Below, piece by piece: positions 47,035 through 59,449 of a stretch of DNA of 64,000 nt. The DNA is from Epiperipatus broadwayi. Lineage: Eukaryota; Onychophora; Udeonychophora; Euonychophora; Peripatidae. Within the stretch, counting starts at the first letter, position 1. Each line of letters starts with the position of its first letter. The position numbers and the translations under genes were made by a program. Where the stretch lies: positions 812,783 to 876,782 of the forward strand of contig JAQFVV010000316.1 of assembly GCA_028023455.1 (NCBI GenBank). The letters are read 5' to 3'. A model generated the notes under the pieces. The model saw only the letters and a program-made list of their open reading frames with translations. It was not told the DNA's origin and did not search any database.

Positions 47035-48625
47035 AGTTATTACATAAACTCTGTAATATTGAATATATCAATATATAAAAAAAGCTTTAGCCAGCTTGTG
47101 GCACATATACCACCCTGAGTAGCATTTAACAATTAAAATAAAATAAAAAACTCATTGAAGTAACACAACATTAACATTCTCCTGAAAATGGCAAAGTTCC
47201 CACAATATATGTATATTGAGAAACATTAATGTTATGTGATTTTAATATGATTTTTTAAAAAATTTTAACTGTTAAATGCTACTCAGGATTGCATATATGC
47301 CATAAACTGGCTATAGCTACTATTTTTTTTATATTGGTATATTAAATATTGTATAAATAAATGGAATTTAAACCCAGATAATTAAGCTACCTACAGTATC
47401 AAAAATAGCTCACACATGACCACATATACATATTGGATAGAGTGAATGACTGTAGGGAGCTTGAAAGACTGAGTTCAAATCCCCTTTATTTACATCTAGG
47501 TTAAGTATATATGCTATAGTTGTATTTCAGTATGAAATATTGTATAGTTTATTCCAGTGTTTTTTATTATTATATTTATTTTATCTGATCATTATATATA
47601 TATATTGTAAATATCGATAAGTCAATATTATATTTTTAAATTATCATTTGTTATTAAAAAAAAAATTTTTTTTATATGTTTTTTTTTATTTAATTTTTAA
47701 ATTTTTCTTTTTTTTATTATAAATATATTTTTTTTTTTATTTTATTTTTTTTTTTTTTTTTATTTGATGATAACAAAATAAAAAATATTTTTTTTTAATA
47801 AAAAAAATAAAATTAAATTTTTTTATTTTAAAAAATATTATATTTAATTTTATTTTTAATTTATAATTTTTAATATATTTATTTTTATAATTATAATATT
47901 TATTATTTATTTATTTTATATTTAATATATATATTTGTTTTTTTTTTTATTTTTTTTAATTGAAAATATATAATATTTTTTAGAAATGAATAAAAAAAAA
48001 AGGTTTTTTTTTTTTTTTGAAAAAAAAAAAATAAAATAAATTTTATTTTATGGAAAAATATATATATACTTATTGATATATATATATATCAAATAATATA
48101 AGTATAATAAAACAATCCACTAGAATAAAAGTACAAAATTATATATATATATATGCACACTAAAATTAAAAAATATAATGTGTATATATATACTATTTCC
48201 AATTTCAGTATCAATAATGTGGTTTGGAAACAAATATTGTAAGTATGGTGATACTACTATAATATATATATATATATATTGTAGGGATAATCTTAAGGAA
48301 TATTTGATAAAAATTAATATAAGTTTGATAAAGTTATGAGAAGAATAACTAGCCTTGTTAGAATTTTAAAATGGAAAAAATATTGGTAACCATTAATCAA
48401 ACATTGGCATCCAAAAGATCAATAGTCTGGAAAAGAATATCTACAGAAACCTACATTTCTTTTTACTGTAATAGATGTAACACACTAATAATAACGTCTT
48501 CCAAAGAATTAATATTTTAACGTTATCAAGAATAATTCATTCCAAATTAGAACAAAATCAGAATTGTACTATTTAGACAATGTTTGTCTTCCAAAAATGT
48601 AAAAAATACTAAAAAGTTATAAAAT
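47035..48625. repeat. extreme AT tract with A and T homopolymers
   Basis: From about 47575 to 48135 the sequence is nearly pure A and T, with many T8-T18 and A8-A14 runs. A small FB1 outer-end fragment (GAAAGACTGAGTTCAAATCCC) lies at 47463-47483, and at about 47090-47310 two inverted stretches (TAGCATTTAACAATTAAAAT and TTTTAACTGTTAAATGCTAC) form a further hairpin of about 220 bp. No gene recognised. Confidence 0.65.
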
Positions 48626-48628
48626 CCA

Positions 48629-48729
48629 GTCAAGCATTGGTGGTCGAGAGGTCAGCGACAGCTGCTTTACAAGTGGTTGTCCCGGGTTGGCGGGTTCGCT
48701 TTCCGGCTGATGCTATGACACATGAGAAA
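48629..48729 (+). mobile_element. tRNA-derived SINE (SINE-A), with target duplication
   Basis: GTCAAGCATTGGTGGTCGAG to GACACATGAGAAA, with TTTACAA anticodon loop and B-box-like GGTTCGCTTTCC. Bracketed by a perfect 16-bp direct repeat AAAAAGTTATAAAATC (48611-48626 and 48730-48745). The minus-strand 70-codon frame starting in it is an artefact. Confidence 0.95.
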
Positions 48730-48745
48730 AAAAAGTTATAAAATC

Positions 48746-51065
48746 TTTTGATAAGATTAGGCAAAAAAGATGAAAATAGATCATAAATAAACAAAACTTT
48801 ACAATATTTAATCAAAAGGCAAGACACTATTCTTACTGCCAATGAAATAGCTTAACTTATATATCAAATTTTTAAATTCAGATAGATAGCCCTAGAACTT
48901 GCTACCAATCATTTTAATCCAAAAAATTTTCCAGGAGCATATAATATATTTTTTTTAAGTATACTTAAAACTTTTATCCCACCTAATATTGTTGAACTAA
49001 TGTATAAATACATTTTAAAAGGTTAATGATGTCCAACCGAAAGAGAGATGAAATGAAGAATATCATGTGATCATGTTTAATAAAAAGTGATATATTACTA
49101 TTTAACTGAATTTAAAGTTTGCATTTGAATTAAAAATGATAAGATAATCTGTAGTCTAATAAGTAACTAATGATATTCATTAATATATTTGTCTAAAGTG
49201 GTTGGTAATATAAATGTGAATTCAGAAAGTTTGACAATTATTGATCACATTGTACTAATTTGATAATATATTTAATGAATTTTAAATAAATTTAGGCCTT
49301 CAAATCAAAACATTATTGGCAAATTATTTATCAACATTATTCACACCGAAACTACCCCCCCCCCCACAGAGTTATCTTTGAAACAGCTGGCTTAAGATCA
49401 GGATGAATTTATTCTGATAATAACTTTTATCTTTAGCTATTCATATTGAAAAGGTTTTCAAAATAAAGACTGATGAAGTTTAATAATCTAATCTCAGTTT
49501 ATGACTCTACTGGGAAAAACGGTTCTTAAACCCAGAAAATTCATTAATTTACTGGACAAAATATTCTTAAAAAAGGATCAAGGTAAGATATCTTTAAATG
49601 CTAATTATCACAATTTTTTTTTTAAAAGCTAATTATTAAAAATATAAATTATTTCTATTATATTGCTAATATAACGTACATGATAAAAATGAAAAAAGTT
49701 ACGATCTTTGGATGATTTATTAATTGTCTCAATTTTTATAAAAAGCAGATAAAGAAATTTCTTCTTCAGGAGGTATGTTATCAATATTGATATGTTCATA
49801 AGGTTCAACAATTAGACTTCATTTTGATTTTCATTGAATCTCTCACGTGCAACCATTTTGAAACATGTGAGAATTTGGGTTAAAACCAATATTGCTTAGT
49901 CTGTTAAAATAGTTACAGTGTATGTCAAACATTTATCAGTAGAATAGTCAGAAACAATATGATTATCCTATAACACATGAAATACCTTAATTGTTTATAC
50001 AAATATATAATGTGTATAAAAATTTATCCAATACAATTATATATTGAATATCATTTAAAAATTTTCTGACTCTAGTTTGATTTTCAAATCAAAATTATTG
50101 GTGTTGATTGAAGAAGATTTATTTTATTCCAAAATAGTTTCACTTCCATCTAAAATCTTTGAAAATATTTGAGAGATATATTTTAACCTGGAGAATGTAT
50201 AATTCTACACTAGTAATAGGATAAGGTTTTTTCTTATATATATTACAATTCTTTCCACTTATGGTTAATATTCTACCTTCATTATGATGGTATTTGAACC
50301 TGACAAAAAACCTTTAGCTGATAATAAATAAATGAAATCAATAGCAACATTTATCTATAGACTGTGAACATTCTTTCAAAAAGGAATTTTTTTATTTGTA
50401 TATTAATGAGGAAATATTAAAAAATTTAGATATCCTAAGCATTCTAGGATAGTAAAAGGCTTTCATTCAGTATGAATTTAATTTGACAAAAGTATTTGAT
50501 ATGGTTTCTAAATTGGTATGTTTTTGCAGAAAAAATATAAAATAAATGTGTGAAGTTTTACCATTGGAAATCTAATTATTTTTCAAGGTACAAATTTCAA
50601 GTTATTGTTACAAGTCTTTAAAGATGCATTAACATTAATACAGTTTAATGACATTTACTTGGAGGGGGGGGGGGGTTAACAAAAGATATAAAAGCAAATT
50701 TATGACATTTCTGAAGATAAATCTGCTGTAATAATAATAATGCATATTTAGAAGCTCATATAATAAATTTGAAAATGGCACCTTGAAAAATAATTATAAA
50801 GTTTATAGATAGTGGAAAAATATTATGAATTTTCTTTAAAAGTAAAGTGCAAACGTTATGGTATTCTACTTATTCATTATTGTTTGAAACGTTTAGTTAT
50901 TTTATCTGAATTGGAATAAGTCATTAGAACAGAGTTTTTATGTTTTTTAAAAATTAACTTTATATTTGTGATCACTAATTAAAGGATTTTTTTAAAATTT
51001 GTGTTTACTTTTTTTAAAGCTGGCTGATTTTGTAAACTCTGTATAATTATTCTTCCTATTATTGG
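48746..51065. other. AT-rich stretch without recognised genes
   Basis: Only C13 (about 49356) and G14 (about 50664) homopolymers stand out against the AT-rich background. No gene recognised. Confidence 0.5.
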
Positions 51066-51068
51066 TAA

Positions 51069-51317
51069 TCACATATTTACCTTGCTATGACATCATGACG
51101 GTCAACATTGTTTCTACGCACTGAATTTTATGTTTACAATGTATCTCATTTTTTGACTGAAAATTAGAAAAGTCAGTGCATAGTACTGGAATGGGTGGGG
51201 TGGGGGACCCAATGTTTCTGCCTGTCTGGAGGGCAGGCCAATACATGCTCAATTATAAAATTCAGCGTGTAGAAACAATGTTGACTGTCATGATATCATA
51301 GCAAGATACATATGTGA
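51069..51317. repeat. MITE-like inverted repeat, ~249 bp
   Basis: Arms of about 62 bases: TCACATATTTACCTTGCTAT ... GTCAACATTGTTTCTACGCA on the left is the reverse complement of the right end at 51255-51317, with six or so differences. The loop holds a G-rich patch (GGGTGGGGTGGGGGACCC) and is shared with 42270-42400. No coding capacity. A target duplication was not found. Confidence 0.83.
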
Positions 51318-51319
51318 CT

Positions 51320-52770
51320 ATGCTATTATTAATAAAATGAAAGTAAATTTTTTGTATTCAGAATCTGTATAGTGATATTATCTTTTACTAAAAATCATAG
51401 TTGAAACTGATGTCATTGGTCAGTTCAAACATAGTGACATAATAACATGTTTTTTGACCAAAGTAATATAAAATGATATTGCTATTACTTACATTTAGCA
51501 CAAAAAATAATGATGATAAATTGACGAATAGAAGATTAATATTTTTTTAAATTAGCAACTACTTTCAAAATATAAACTATATTAAATTTTACATATGACA
51601 AATCTTGTTGTTTAAGTCTTAAATGTAGCTATAATGCTGGAAGCAATACCATAAATGACATCATAGCATAAACCAAGTTTCCAAATTTGAAGAAGTGAAT
51701 ACTTGTTAACAGAAATGAACTGTGCAAAAAGTTCTTATTATTTGTATATTATATGATATTGTATTATCTCAATTTCAAAAGTTCTTTTTATATATTACCA
51801 AAACATTATATGACTTTCTCTGATTATATTTAACATCTGCATTTAGATGTAGTAATAACCAGAAATTAATATAAATAAGTGGATATAGCACTAACATTTA
51901 GTGTTCATGAACTATTTAGACTATGATAAATGGTTCTGGAGTAGAGTAAATAAAGTTAATCTTTGCTCCTAGAAGCATATGCTGAGTACAGATCATGAAA
52001 GTCATGTGATGTTTTGTTGGAGATACTATCTTAGCCAATGAGTGAAAGGCATCTATAGTTAACATAAAACTGAGATCATCAAAATATAATTGTTGACCTA
52101 GCATTATATTTATATGATTATGTGAAAATATTATCATGAGTTCAAAATCAGATTGTTTTTAATCTTAGGCTTTTAACTTGATAGGGATTAACCAGGTGAG
52201 CATCTTTGCTGGATATATTAAGTGCAAATATCCAAAATTCTTTATTAATAAAGATCATGAACAAAAAATTCATAGTAATTATAGTTCTACCACCTGATGT
52301 TTATGCTTTCATAAACATACAATAGGTGGCTCTGGAATAAAAAGAGTAAAAGACTGGAGCTGAATGTAGTAGTTATATATATATATATATAAATATTCTA
52401 TTTAACAAAAAAAATATCACAGCAAGAAGAAATAATACAAGAAGACAAAATCATTAGACACATAAACCCTAAGGAGAAGACATAATCTTGTCATTACAAA
52501 CAATAATTAGTGTAAACAATATGAGTTGCAATGCAATAAAAGACATAAAATCATAAATTTTAAAATAAACATGGCATGCAGCATGTTGAGATAACAAAAT
52601 TATGTTATTACTGTCATATTTTTGTAGGAACAGTATGAGATATAGTGTAACAAATGATATGAAAAGCTAAAAAAAGGGGCATAAATATATTATGAAGTGA
52701 TAAATGTTTCTGATAGCATTTTGAAGATATGGTTATCTGTTTCTATACTTAATAATTGCCCAGGAAGCAA
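51320..52770. other. AT-rich stretch without recognised genes
   Basis: No element or gene recognised. The segment just before 52775 may belong to the LINE that follows but carries stops in all frames I read. Confidence 0.5.
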
Positions 52771-52774
52771 ATGA

Positions 52775-53203
52775 GTTTTTGAAATATTTTTACAGTACTT
52801 CAGATGTTGGTCACTTGAGCCTAAATCCTTTGATTTTCTGGTTAACATCAACTTAGAAGTATTACCTACCAAATTTTTTTACAAATATAAAAGACAAATT
52901 CAATCAATAGATGATTGCTGTGGTCTTTGTAAAAGGGAGTCTGAAACCCAATCTCACATTTATTTCTCATGTCCTGGCTTTGACCAGATCAGGGCAGAAA
53001 TACCAGTCATATTTAAGAATAAAAAGATAAATATTGAATATATGTTTAAGGAATTTGGTAAAGGTCTTTTTTTGAATGTATATGCTGATATCTTTGTTCT
53101 CTATGCTATATGGTGCACAAGATGCATATGTGTATATGGAAACAATTCAAGAAGACCACTAATTATCTTTAGAAAGAAGCTAGAAACAAAGAAAAAGGGA
53201 TAG
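52775..53203 (+). pseudogene. LINE ORF2 C-terminal remnant with zinc-knuckle
   Basis: A 142-codon stop-free frame without its own Met start: VFEIFLQYFRCWSLEPKS..., then INLEVLPTKFFYKYKRQ, then DDCCGLCKRESETQSHIYFS, CPGF, ending RRPLIIFRKKLETKKKG and TAG at 53201. The LPT...CxxC...H...CP pattern is the zinc-binding C-terminal module that follows the reverse transcriptase in many non-LTR retrotransposons (CR1/Jockey/I-like). The catalytic domains are absent, so it is a 5'-truncated copy. A 3' UTR of about 200 bases ends at an AATAAA (53401) where the next SINE is inserted. The longer open frame suggests a younger insertion than the RTE remnants. Confidence 0.8.
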
Positions 53204-53419
53204 AAAAGTTTCCAATTACAAGGTATATATAGAAACCTGGTTGTGACTCTCAATCTTCAAAGCTATAGGATGACACACTTGCCTCAATAATATGTTTTTT
53301 TTATTTTATTGATTTGTTGCATCTAGTTTGTATGATTTAATTAATTTTGTAAAAAAAAAGAGTAAATAAGTGTAACCAATGTTTTTCTATACAAAGAATG
53401 AATAAAGTACCTTTGAAAC
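53204..53419 (+). other. 3' UTR of the LINE remnant
   Basis: Non-coding sequence after the LINE stop codon, with a T-rich tract, an A9 run at 53351 and AATAAA at 53401-53406. Its last 16 bases (AAAGTACCTTTGAAAC) are duplicated on the far side of the SINE at 53420. Confidence 0.55.
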
Positions 53420-53518
53420 GTCAAGCATTGGTAGCTGAGTGGTTAGCACAGCTGCCTTAAAAGCAGTTGTCCCAGGTTCACGGGTTTGCTTCTCCACCGG
53501 ATGCTTTGACACATGAAA
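53420..53518 (+). mobile_element. tRNA-derived SINE (SINE-A variant), with target duplication
   Basis: GTCAAGCATTGGTAGCTGAG, A-box TAGCTGAGTGGTTAGC, anticodon arm CTGC-CTTAAAA-GCAG (TAA position), B-box-like GGTTTGCTTCT, ends GCTTTGACACATGAA. The perfect 16-bp repeat AAAGTACCTTTGAAAC at 53404-53419 and 53519-53534 brackets it. It differs from the other copies in the head (GCTGAGTGG instead of GTCGAGAGG), which is nearer to a standard tRNA D-arm, so it may be a separate subfamily. Confidence 0.93.
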
Positions 53519-53534
53519 AAAGTACCTTTGAAAC

Positions 53535-53845
53535 ATAAAAAGAGAAAAAAATTGCTTTGGTTAATTCTTCTAAACCAATAAGCATCTATTATTGTGAGTG
53601 TGCATTATAACTATAAACAAGTAGGAATAAATTTATGTATTTTTATTTTTTCAAACAAGCTTAATTTTTTTATTCAAATGGCTGTTTTTTCACCAATCAT
53701 AATCATTCAATTATTGCCTGGAAAAACAATACCTGAACTATTTTTGCTTGTAGGTTAAAATAAACAATAGAAATTGCTAAAAGTCCCCCCATCTGTTAAT
53801 TAGCCAGACTGATAAGTTATGTCATCATATAGGCTGTTCGTTTTT
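53535..53845. other. no gene recognised
   Basis: AT-rich, unique-looking. Confidence 0.5.
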
Positions 53846-53849
53846 GAGT

Positions 53850-53935
53850 GATACTGGATAGACTTTGAAACGTTAACTTAAATGCCCCTCCCCACCTACT
53901 CAGATGATGAGAGATATAATCTCATCGAAACTTCA
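53850..53935 (+). repeat. two hammerhead-like signatures in tandem, decayed
   Basis: ACTGGATAGACTTTGAAACGTT (in two parts: CTGGATA then GAAACGTT) is followed some 40 bases later by CAGATGA, a 7-bp hairpin GATGAGA/TCTCATC and GAAAC. Both resemble the CUGANGA ... GAAAC arrangement of PLE terminal repeats, but both cores are mutated and the second has extra bases before GAAA. Possibly a remnant pLTR of another PLE family. Confidence 0.3.
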
Positions 53936-53939
53936 GCTT

Positions 53940-53995
53940 TATGTTGATATTAACAAGAGGGAATTATATACATAGACAAATCCAAACTATAGTTT

Positions 53996-54028
<33 letters not shown>

Positions 54029-56350
54029 CTTAAGAAAGACTTGTGGAGCTGTAATACTATATGTATTAATCTTGCTATAACTTACATTCAGATTACAATC
54101 AGGTGATAGATTTTTTTTCAGGTTTTAATCAGGCTTAAAAATTTCTTTTTAATATCTAACCCCTAGCCAATTCAATTTAATTACTCAATTTTAGTCAGGG
54201 TATAGGTATTTAACATGCTTAGCTAGAGTGTAAAACAAATATGGAAACTGTTTAAAATCTCACTACCAAGAAATTGGCACAAGACAAGTTTTTTATCTTT
54301 TATTGTTCTCCTATCAAGATTTCTGGAAGGTCTTTGCCCAAATTATGCTATTTCAAAACAATTTTTTCTGTGGGAAAAATTAATTTATAACATTTTGGTC
54401 TGTATAATTTTATTTGGTGAAAGAATGGCAGACAGAATTCAAAGTTCCATGAATTGTGGCCAGTTTGTCACTTTTATTCAAATTTTTCTGAACTCTTAAA
54501 TGATATGTCATTCTAATATATATATTATTACTTATTACAATAAATTTTAACACAGAAAAGGCAAAAAATGCAGCAGTGGAAGACTTAATGTAACTTTAAA
54601 TTTGAGATATGTGATAAGTTATGTAAGGAAGTGGTAAGAATAACATACGACCATTGATGATGATCAAATAGCATTACTTGTTTATAAAGTATATATATAT
54701 TGCCTTTCTATTTATTAGATATTGATTTACATGCATTTATATATAATTGTTAACATAAAAATGATGTATTTATGTTTCATTTAATTAAGTTACTTATACA
54801 AACATAATAATTAGTTATACGTTAATGTTATTATAAATTAATGAATAGTTGTAAATCATAGACTTCATTAAGGAAATTCTATAAATTTATTGAATCAGTA
54901 AGTCGTGACTTGACATTTTAGCAGTTCTGTTCCGAAACTTGATTAAAATGTTAGCCGGGATTAGTAAAATGTGATGTTTTCTATGTTTTTATTAAAATCT
55001 AACTCAGAGCTAAACCATATTTGTCCTTTTATGAGTAAATTGTTTTAATAGTCGCCTTCTATAAAAGAAGATAAAATCAGTTTTGTACATTTTAATTCGA
55101 TTATTCTTCTGGCTCAACTCTGATTTTTACTCATAAACTAATTTTTTCTTCTTGAAGTTGGCTGGCTTTGATTCAAGTGGAATAACATGATAGACATCAG
55201 AGTTACCAACCTGTCTGATCATGTTTAAATGGATTAACTTAAAGAGCCTCTCTTATGTTCTTTTAATTAGATTGTTCTAATTTAGACAATCTTCATGCAC
55301 TCTAACATAGTGAGTTATTGCTTCTAAAACATAACTAGTACATATGCACAAATGGATAGATTCTTAGAACTTAAAATTGGTTTATACCTACGTGGAAATA
55401 AATCAGGCACGCGCAACCTTAGATGTAAGAACAATGAAAAGATTTACCCCACCTCCGCCCCACTATCTTAGGAGCAAAAAAAAGTAAGAGGAGGCTAAGA
55501 AATAATAAGAAAAGACGGTTTTTGTTTAAATTAGATTTTATTAGAACCAGTGAATAAAATACTTAAAGTAATTGCAAACGGTTGAAATATGAAATTTTAT
55601 TACTGATTAAATCATAATTGTTATTTTATGAGAATTTTTTTTATACACAGTGGAAGTGAATAAATGTTAATTTATTATATTAAAGATAGATTTTTTTTCT
55701 TCCTCCATTTTATTTCTATAAGAACCATTTTTCACTTCCATCAGATTAATAGGATTTAAAAAATATCAAAATGAAAGAATAAAAACTCATTAACATGATA
55801 AAGTGAATTTATATGAATACTTAAAGTTTCATTTTACAGCAAATCAAAAATTCCAGGTTTTTTTTTTTTTTTTAGGAAGCGATTATTTTAAAGCTTTCAC
55901 TCAAATTAAACTCTTAATAATTTAAGTCACATTTGAATTATTATATAAATATTCTGCTTTTTTGCTTTCTTTTTATAATTGTGCTAACTTTAATTATATT
56001 TTGCCTTTCCTATTTTAATTTGATCTTTGCTTTTCTTTACTTTTCCGTAATAACGACTTAATTATGAATAATGGTTTTAAAGTGCAAATTATTTTATTAT
56101 TTGAAATTAGTCTAGAAATATATTTTAAAATAGTTTTTATTGTTTTTGTTTATCAAGTACATATTTATAAGTATTATTTTTTAATATAATGTACGTGGAT
56201 ATATATAATTTACTGGATAATTTACGTTTATATTGGACACATTCATCTAAATGTACGCGTATGCACATACACATTTACAAATAATATATATATGATTTTG
56301 TATTTGAATTTCGTTTTATGTAAGAATTTAATATCATGGGCTAGCAATAT
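53940..56350. other. AT-rich stretch without recognised genes
   Basis: A CA/TA microsatellite lies at 53997-54028. Nothing else recognised. Confidence 0.5.
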
Positions 56351-56359
56351 TAAATTGAT

Positions 56360-56490
56360 ATTACCATCATCATCATCACTCATAATTGATCCACTGCAGC
56401 TAACTTCATCATTTCCCTCATACACCTCATATGTGGTCTCTTTCTAGATATTTTACGATCTTTTTAAAATCCAATTAAAAAATTTAACTG
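56360..56490 (-). repeat. RTE-like LINE 3' end with GAT tail, internally deleted
   Basis: Minus strand: AAAAGATCGTAAAATATC, AGAAAGAGACCACATATGAG, then directly GAAATGATGAAGTTAGCTGC, AGTGGATC, and a GATGATGATGATGG tail. Compared with 43.56 and 59.26 kb, the middle (about 70 bases) is missing. The minus-strand 60-codon frame here is incidental. Confidence 0.7.
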
Positions 56491-56674
56491 TCCGTCTATT
56501 ATTATTATGTCTTTTAGATACATGTCTCAGTTCTGTTTCAGCTTCTATATTTTTCCAAAGATGTCAATAATATCTATTTGTCTTGATATAATCAAGTGTA
56601 ATTTTTTTTTTTTATCAGTTGATTTCGCTAATCATTTTATATTGATCTAAACGCAGATTTGCTGTCTAACAATT

Positions 56675-56975
56675 GAGTGTGGAGTGGATTGAAGCCTGTC
56701 CATTAAAATATAAAGATTGGCTATTTTAATATATATCTGAGCACTTATTGCATATATGCGTAGAGATGATAATCTGGACCAACTGATGATTGCTGTTTTA
56801 GCATAAAATACGGATATTGGTGATTATTTATCTTTTCAACATATATGTGTTTAAGTGTATCAGTAATATGAGATAGAGTGGTGAGTGGTGGGTTGTATGA
56901 AAGTCTATGCTAATATACCCTAGATATTACATATATTGATACAGGTGTATAATAAGCCTGTATTTCAGTTATTAA
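56675..56975 (+). repeat. FB1 solo arm
   Basis: Right-arm orientation: GAGTGTGGAGTGGATTGAAG, AAAGATTGGCTATTTTAATA, GATAATCTGGACCAACTGAT, GTGTATCAGTAATATGAGAT, then ACCCTAGATATTACATATAT and ACAGGTGTATAATAAGCCTG. It shares the outer extension (TTGATACAGG...) with the complete copy at 47.0 kb, confirming that the family end lies beyond the TATATAGGG block. Confidence 0.8.
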
Positions 56976-57589
56976 ATAGGCTCTGTTTAATATTTCTTAT
57001 TTTTTATATTATTTTTGCTTGCTTTTGGTTTGTTCTCTCAATCTTTTATTATTAAAGCTATATTATGCAGCAGCAGTATAAGATGGTGATGATATGAGTT
57101 ATCACAGGTGAGTTAACAGGTAATATTAATATTTCAATCTACATAGGAAATATGAAATCATAATTTATTCTTCTGTATTAATTAAAGATTTTATTAGTAG
57201 GCAGACTGCCATTTATATTAGTGACAGAATTTGTTGTCAATTTGATAGTACCATTTGATGGTAACCACCATCACCACAACAACAATAAAAAACTAACTAC
57301 AATTTATTTTAATATTTAAACTAATGAATTATTTGGTATTAATCAATCCCAAAATTTTAATAGTGCTATACACCAATCTTAATAATTTTATTTTGATGTA
57401 GCAAAAATGAGAATTAAGAGAACAATGAATGCCCATAAGATTATAAATATCAAAATACTCAAAAAATGAGTGAAAAACAAACAACAATAAACATTTACAA
57501 AATTAAAAAAAAAAACATTTTTAAAGATGGAGAAATAATATAGATATATTGAAATAATTTTGAATTAAAATAGGAAGATAAAAAATAAG
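56976..57589. other. AT-rich stretch without recognised genes
   Basis: Only the GCAGACTGCCATTTATAT phrase shared with 17.6 kb was noted. It may be part of the LINE body upstream of the RT remnant that follows. Confidence 0.45.
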
Positions 57590-57599
57590 AATATTATTT

Positions 57600-58375
57600 A
57601 AATCATCTATATTTTGTAGATAATGTAATTACTTTTGTAAATAATGCTTTAGAATTTTAGGAAATGTTGCAAGAATTGTTAAGTAAAAGCAAAAAAATAG
57701 GAATAAAGGTAAATGCTATAAAGACTAAATTAATGTACAATTGTTTTCTTATAAAGATAAAAGATCGATAATCATAAATTAAAAGAAATTAAGAACAATT
57801 AAATATCTTGTTCAAATTATTAATGCTGATGGAAACATAATGAATAGAACTAATCATAAACTTGAATAGAGTGTTTTTGGTAGCACTAAGTTAATATTAA
57901 AAGAAAATAAATCTATATATTTGAAAAGGAAGGTTATTAATAGATATGTTTTACCAGTCTTTATATATATATATATATATGATAGTTGGCACTTAATAGA
58001 AGGTCAATAAGAGAGAAGCAAATGTTCAGAATACTCAAGAAGGATCAAAAGCAAAATACATGGATGAGGAAACTATCATTGACATCATCATTGTAAGAAT
58101 TAAATGTTAGAAATGGAACTTGATTGATAATATATCTAGATGAGGCATAATTGATGAAGAATTGAAGTATTAAACTGATTCCCAAGTGATTGCAAAAATC
58201 TTAAAAAGAGACCACATATGAGATGAATGAGTAAAATAGTTTGCTAGTATGATGTGGAGAAAAAAGACTATGGAATGGAGAAACTAAATAAGTTTGGAGG
58301 AATCTTGAAATGTATTATTGACAGTAGTTGAAATGAGCCCAATGATGTTGGAGGAAATGTAAACATAAAAAAATG
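57600..58375 (+). pseudogene. RTE-like LINE reverse transcriptase remnant
   Basis: With stops and frameshifts the plus strand gives LYFVDNVITFVNNALEF (the F-A-D-D catalytic block, here mutated to F-V-D-N), EMLQELLSKSKKIGIKVNAI, KTKLMYN, then NADGNIMNR, LKRKVINRYVLPVF, IIDIIIVRIK, KWNLIDNISR and LKRDHI-DE. This order (FADD, K-G-K-N--KTK-M, LG--I, LK-KV-N--VLPV--YG, DI---I---KW-W-GHI-R, GRP--RW) is that of RTE-clade RT plus C-terminus. The catalytic aspartate pair is damaged, and a TA run replaces the YGSETW region. It ends in the same 3' block as the RTE tails nearby. Confidence 0.82.
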
Positions 58376-58379
58376 AGAA

Positions 58380-59258
58380 AGAAGGAAAAATAATATATGG
58401 GAATATTAAAATAAAAAGAGAAGAAAAATGATTTAGATAATATGATCAGAGATGATATACATCATAAAAACAAGAATAATATTCCAATTTTTATTTTGCC
58501 TTTTTTGATATTTATTATCATGATCTTATAAATCTGTTTTCAATGAGCTTATTTTCAGCATATTTAATCATTATTTTTATACATTTATATATGATTCTTA
58601 CTAATTACAGTCTGTGGGTAGATGATAATGTAAGCAAATACAGTCAGTTTATTTATTTATTTGTAGTTCATAGTATTATTCACTATATTTATATTATCAG
58701 TATGTATATTATATAATATCTTATCATGGCTGACAATTTTGGTCATTCAATTGCCTTCCTCAAAGCTCAAATTATACCTAGAAAAAGCATTGAATATGTA
58801 GTTTTTACTGTGATTATGTGATTAATAAAAAGATCTTAGAAGAATCTTAATAATAAGAACAGAGAAATTTAAACTTCAAAATAAAGATTTATATATAAAA
58901 TTTTTGCAATGGAAAAAAATGACATAAAAGCAGTTCTCTACTTATATTAATAAAGTAATCTGCAATTTTTTGTGTATGTTGAATGTTTATATAAATCCAA
59001 TTCTGATTTTGGTTCATATTAATTAAACATAGCATTGGTGTGGTATTTTTTAATATAAAAATAAACTCTGCATTATAGCACAAGAAATGTTTATGCAACA
59101 TAAGACAAACAAAGAGACTGTATTGGCTTATGCATTGTGTACATTACATTTCTTGTCCTTTATATATGCTAAGCATGCTTATGCAAATATGGATTTATGT
59201 AAGTCAGGTTTACTTAAGTAGAAGTCTGTCTGCAGGTGTGTGATCTGCAGATTTTTTA
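58380..59258. other. AT-rich stretch without recognised genes
   Basis: Nothing recognised. Confidence 0.5.
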
Positions 59259-59261
59259 CAA

Positions 59262-59445
59262 TCATCATCATCAACAACCATTATCAATCCACTGCAGGAT
59301 GAAGGTCTCTTCAAGTTCAATCCATCTTTTCCTATCTTTAGCTTCTTTTCCCCACATCACCTCCACACACTTTCTTATTTCATCCATCTATGTGGTCTCT
59401 TTCTGGGTCTTTTAAATCTCTTGGAATCCAGTTCAAAATTTCAAT
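59262..59445 (-). repeat. RTE-like LINE 3' end with GAT tail
   Basis: Minus strand: TTGAACTGGATTCCAAGAGA, TTTAAAAGACCCAGAAAGAG, ACCACATAGATGGATGAAAT, AAGAAAGTGTGTGGAGGTGA, TGGGGAAAAGAAGCTAAAGA, GACCTTCATCCTGCAGTGGA, then a GATGATGATGATTG tail. This is the most complete of the tails in the window and best shows the family 3' end. Confidence 0.82.
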
Positions 59446-59449
59446 TGTA

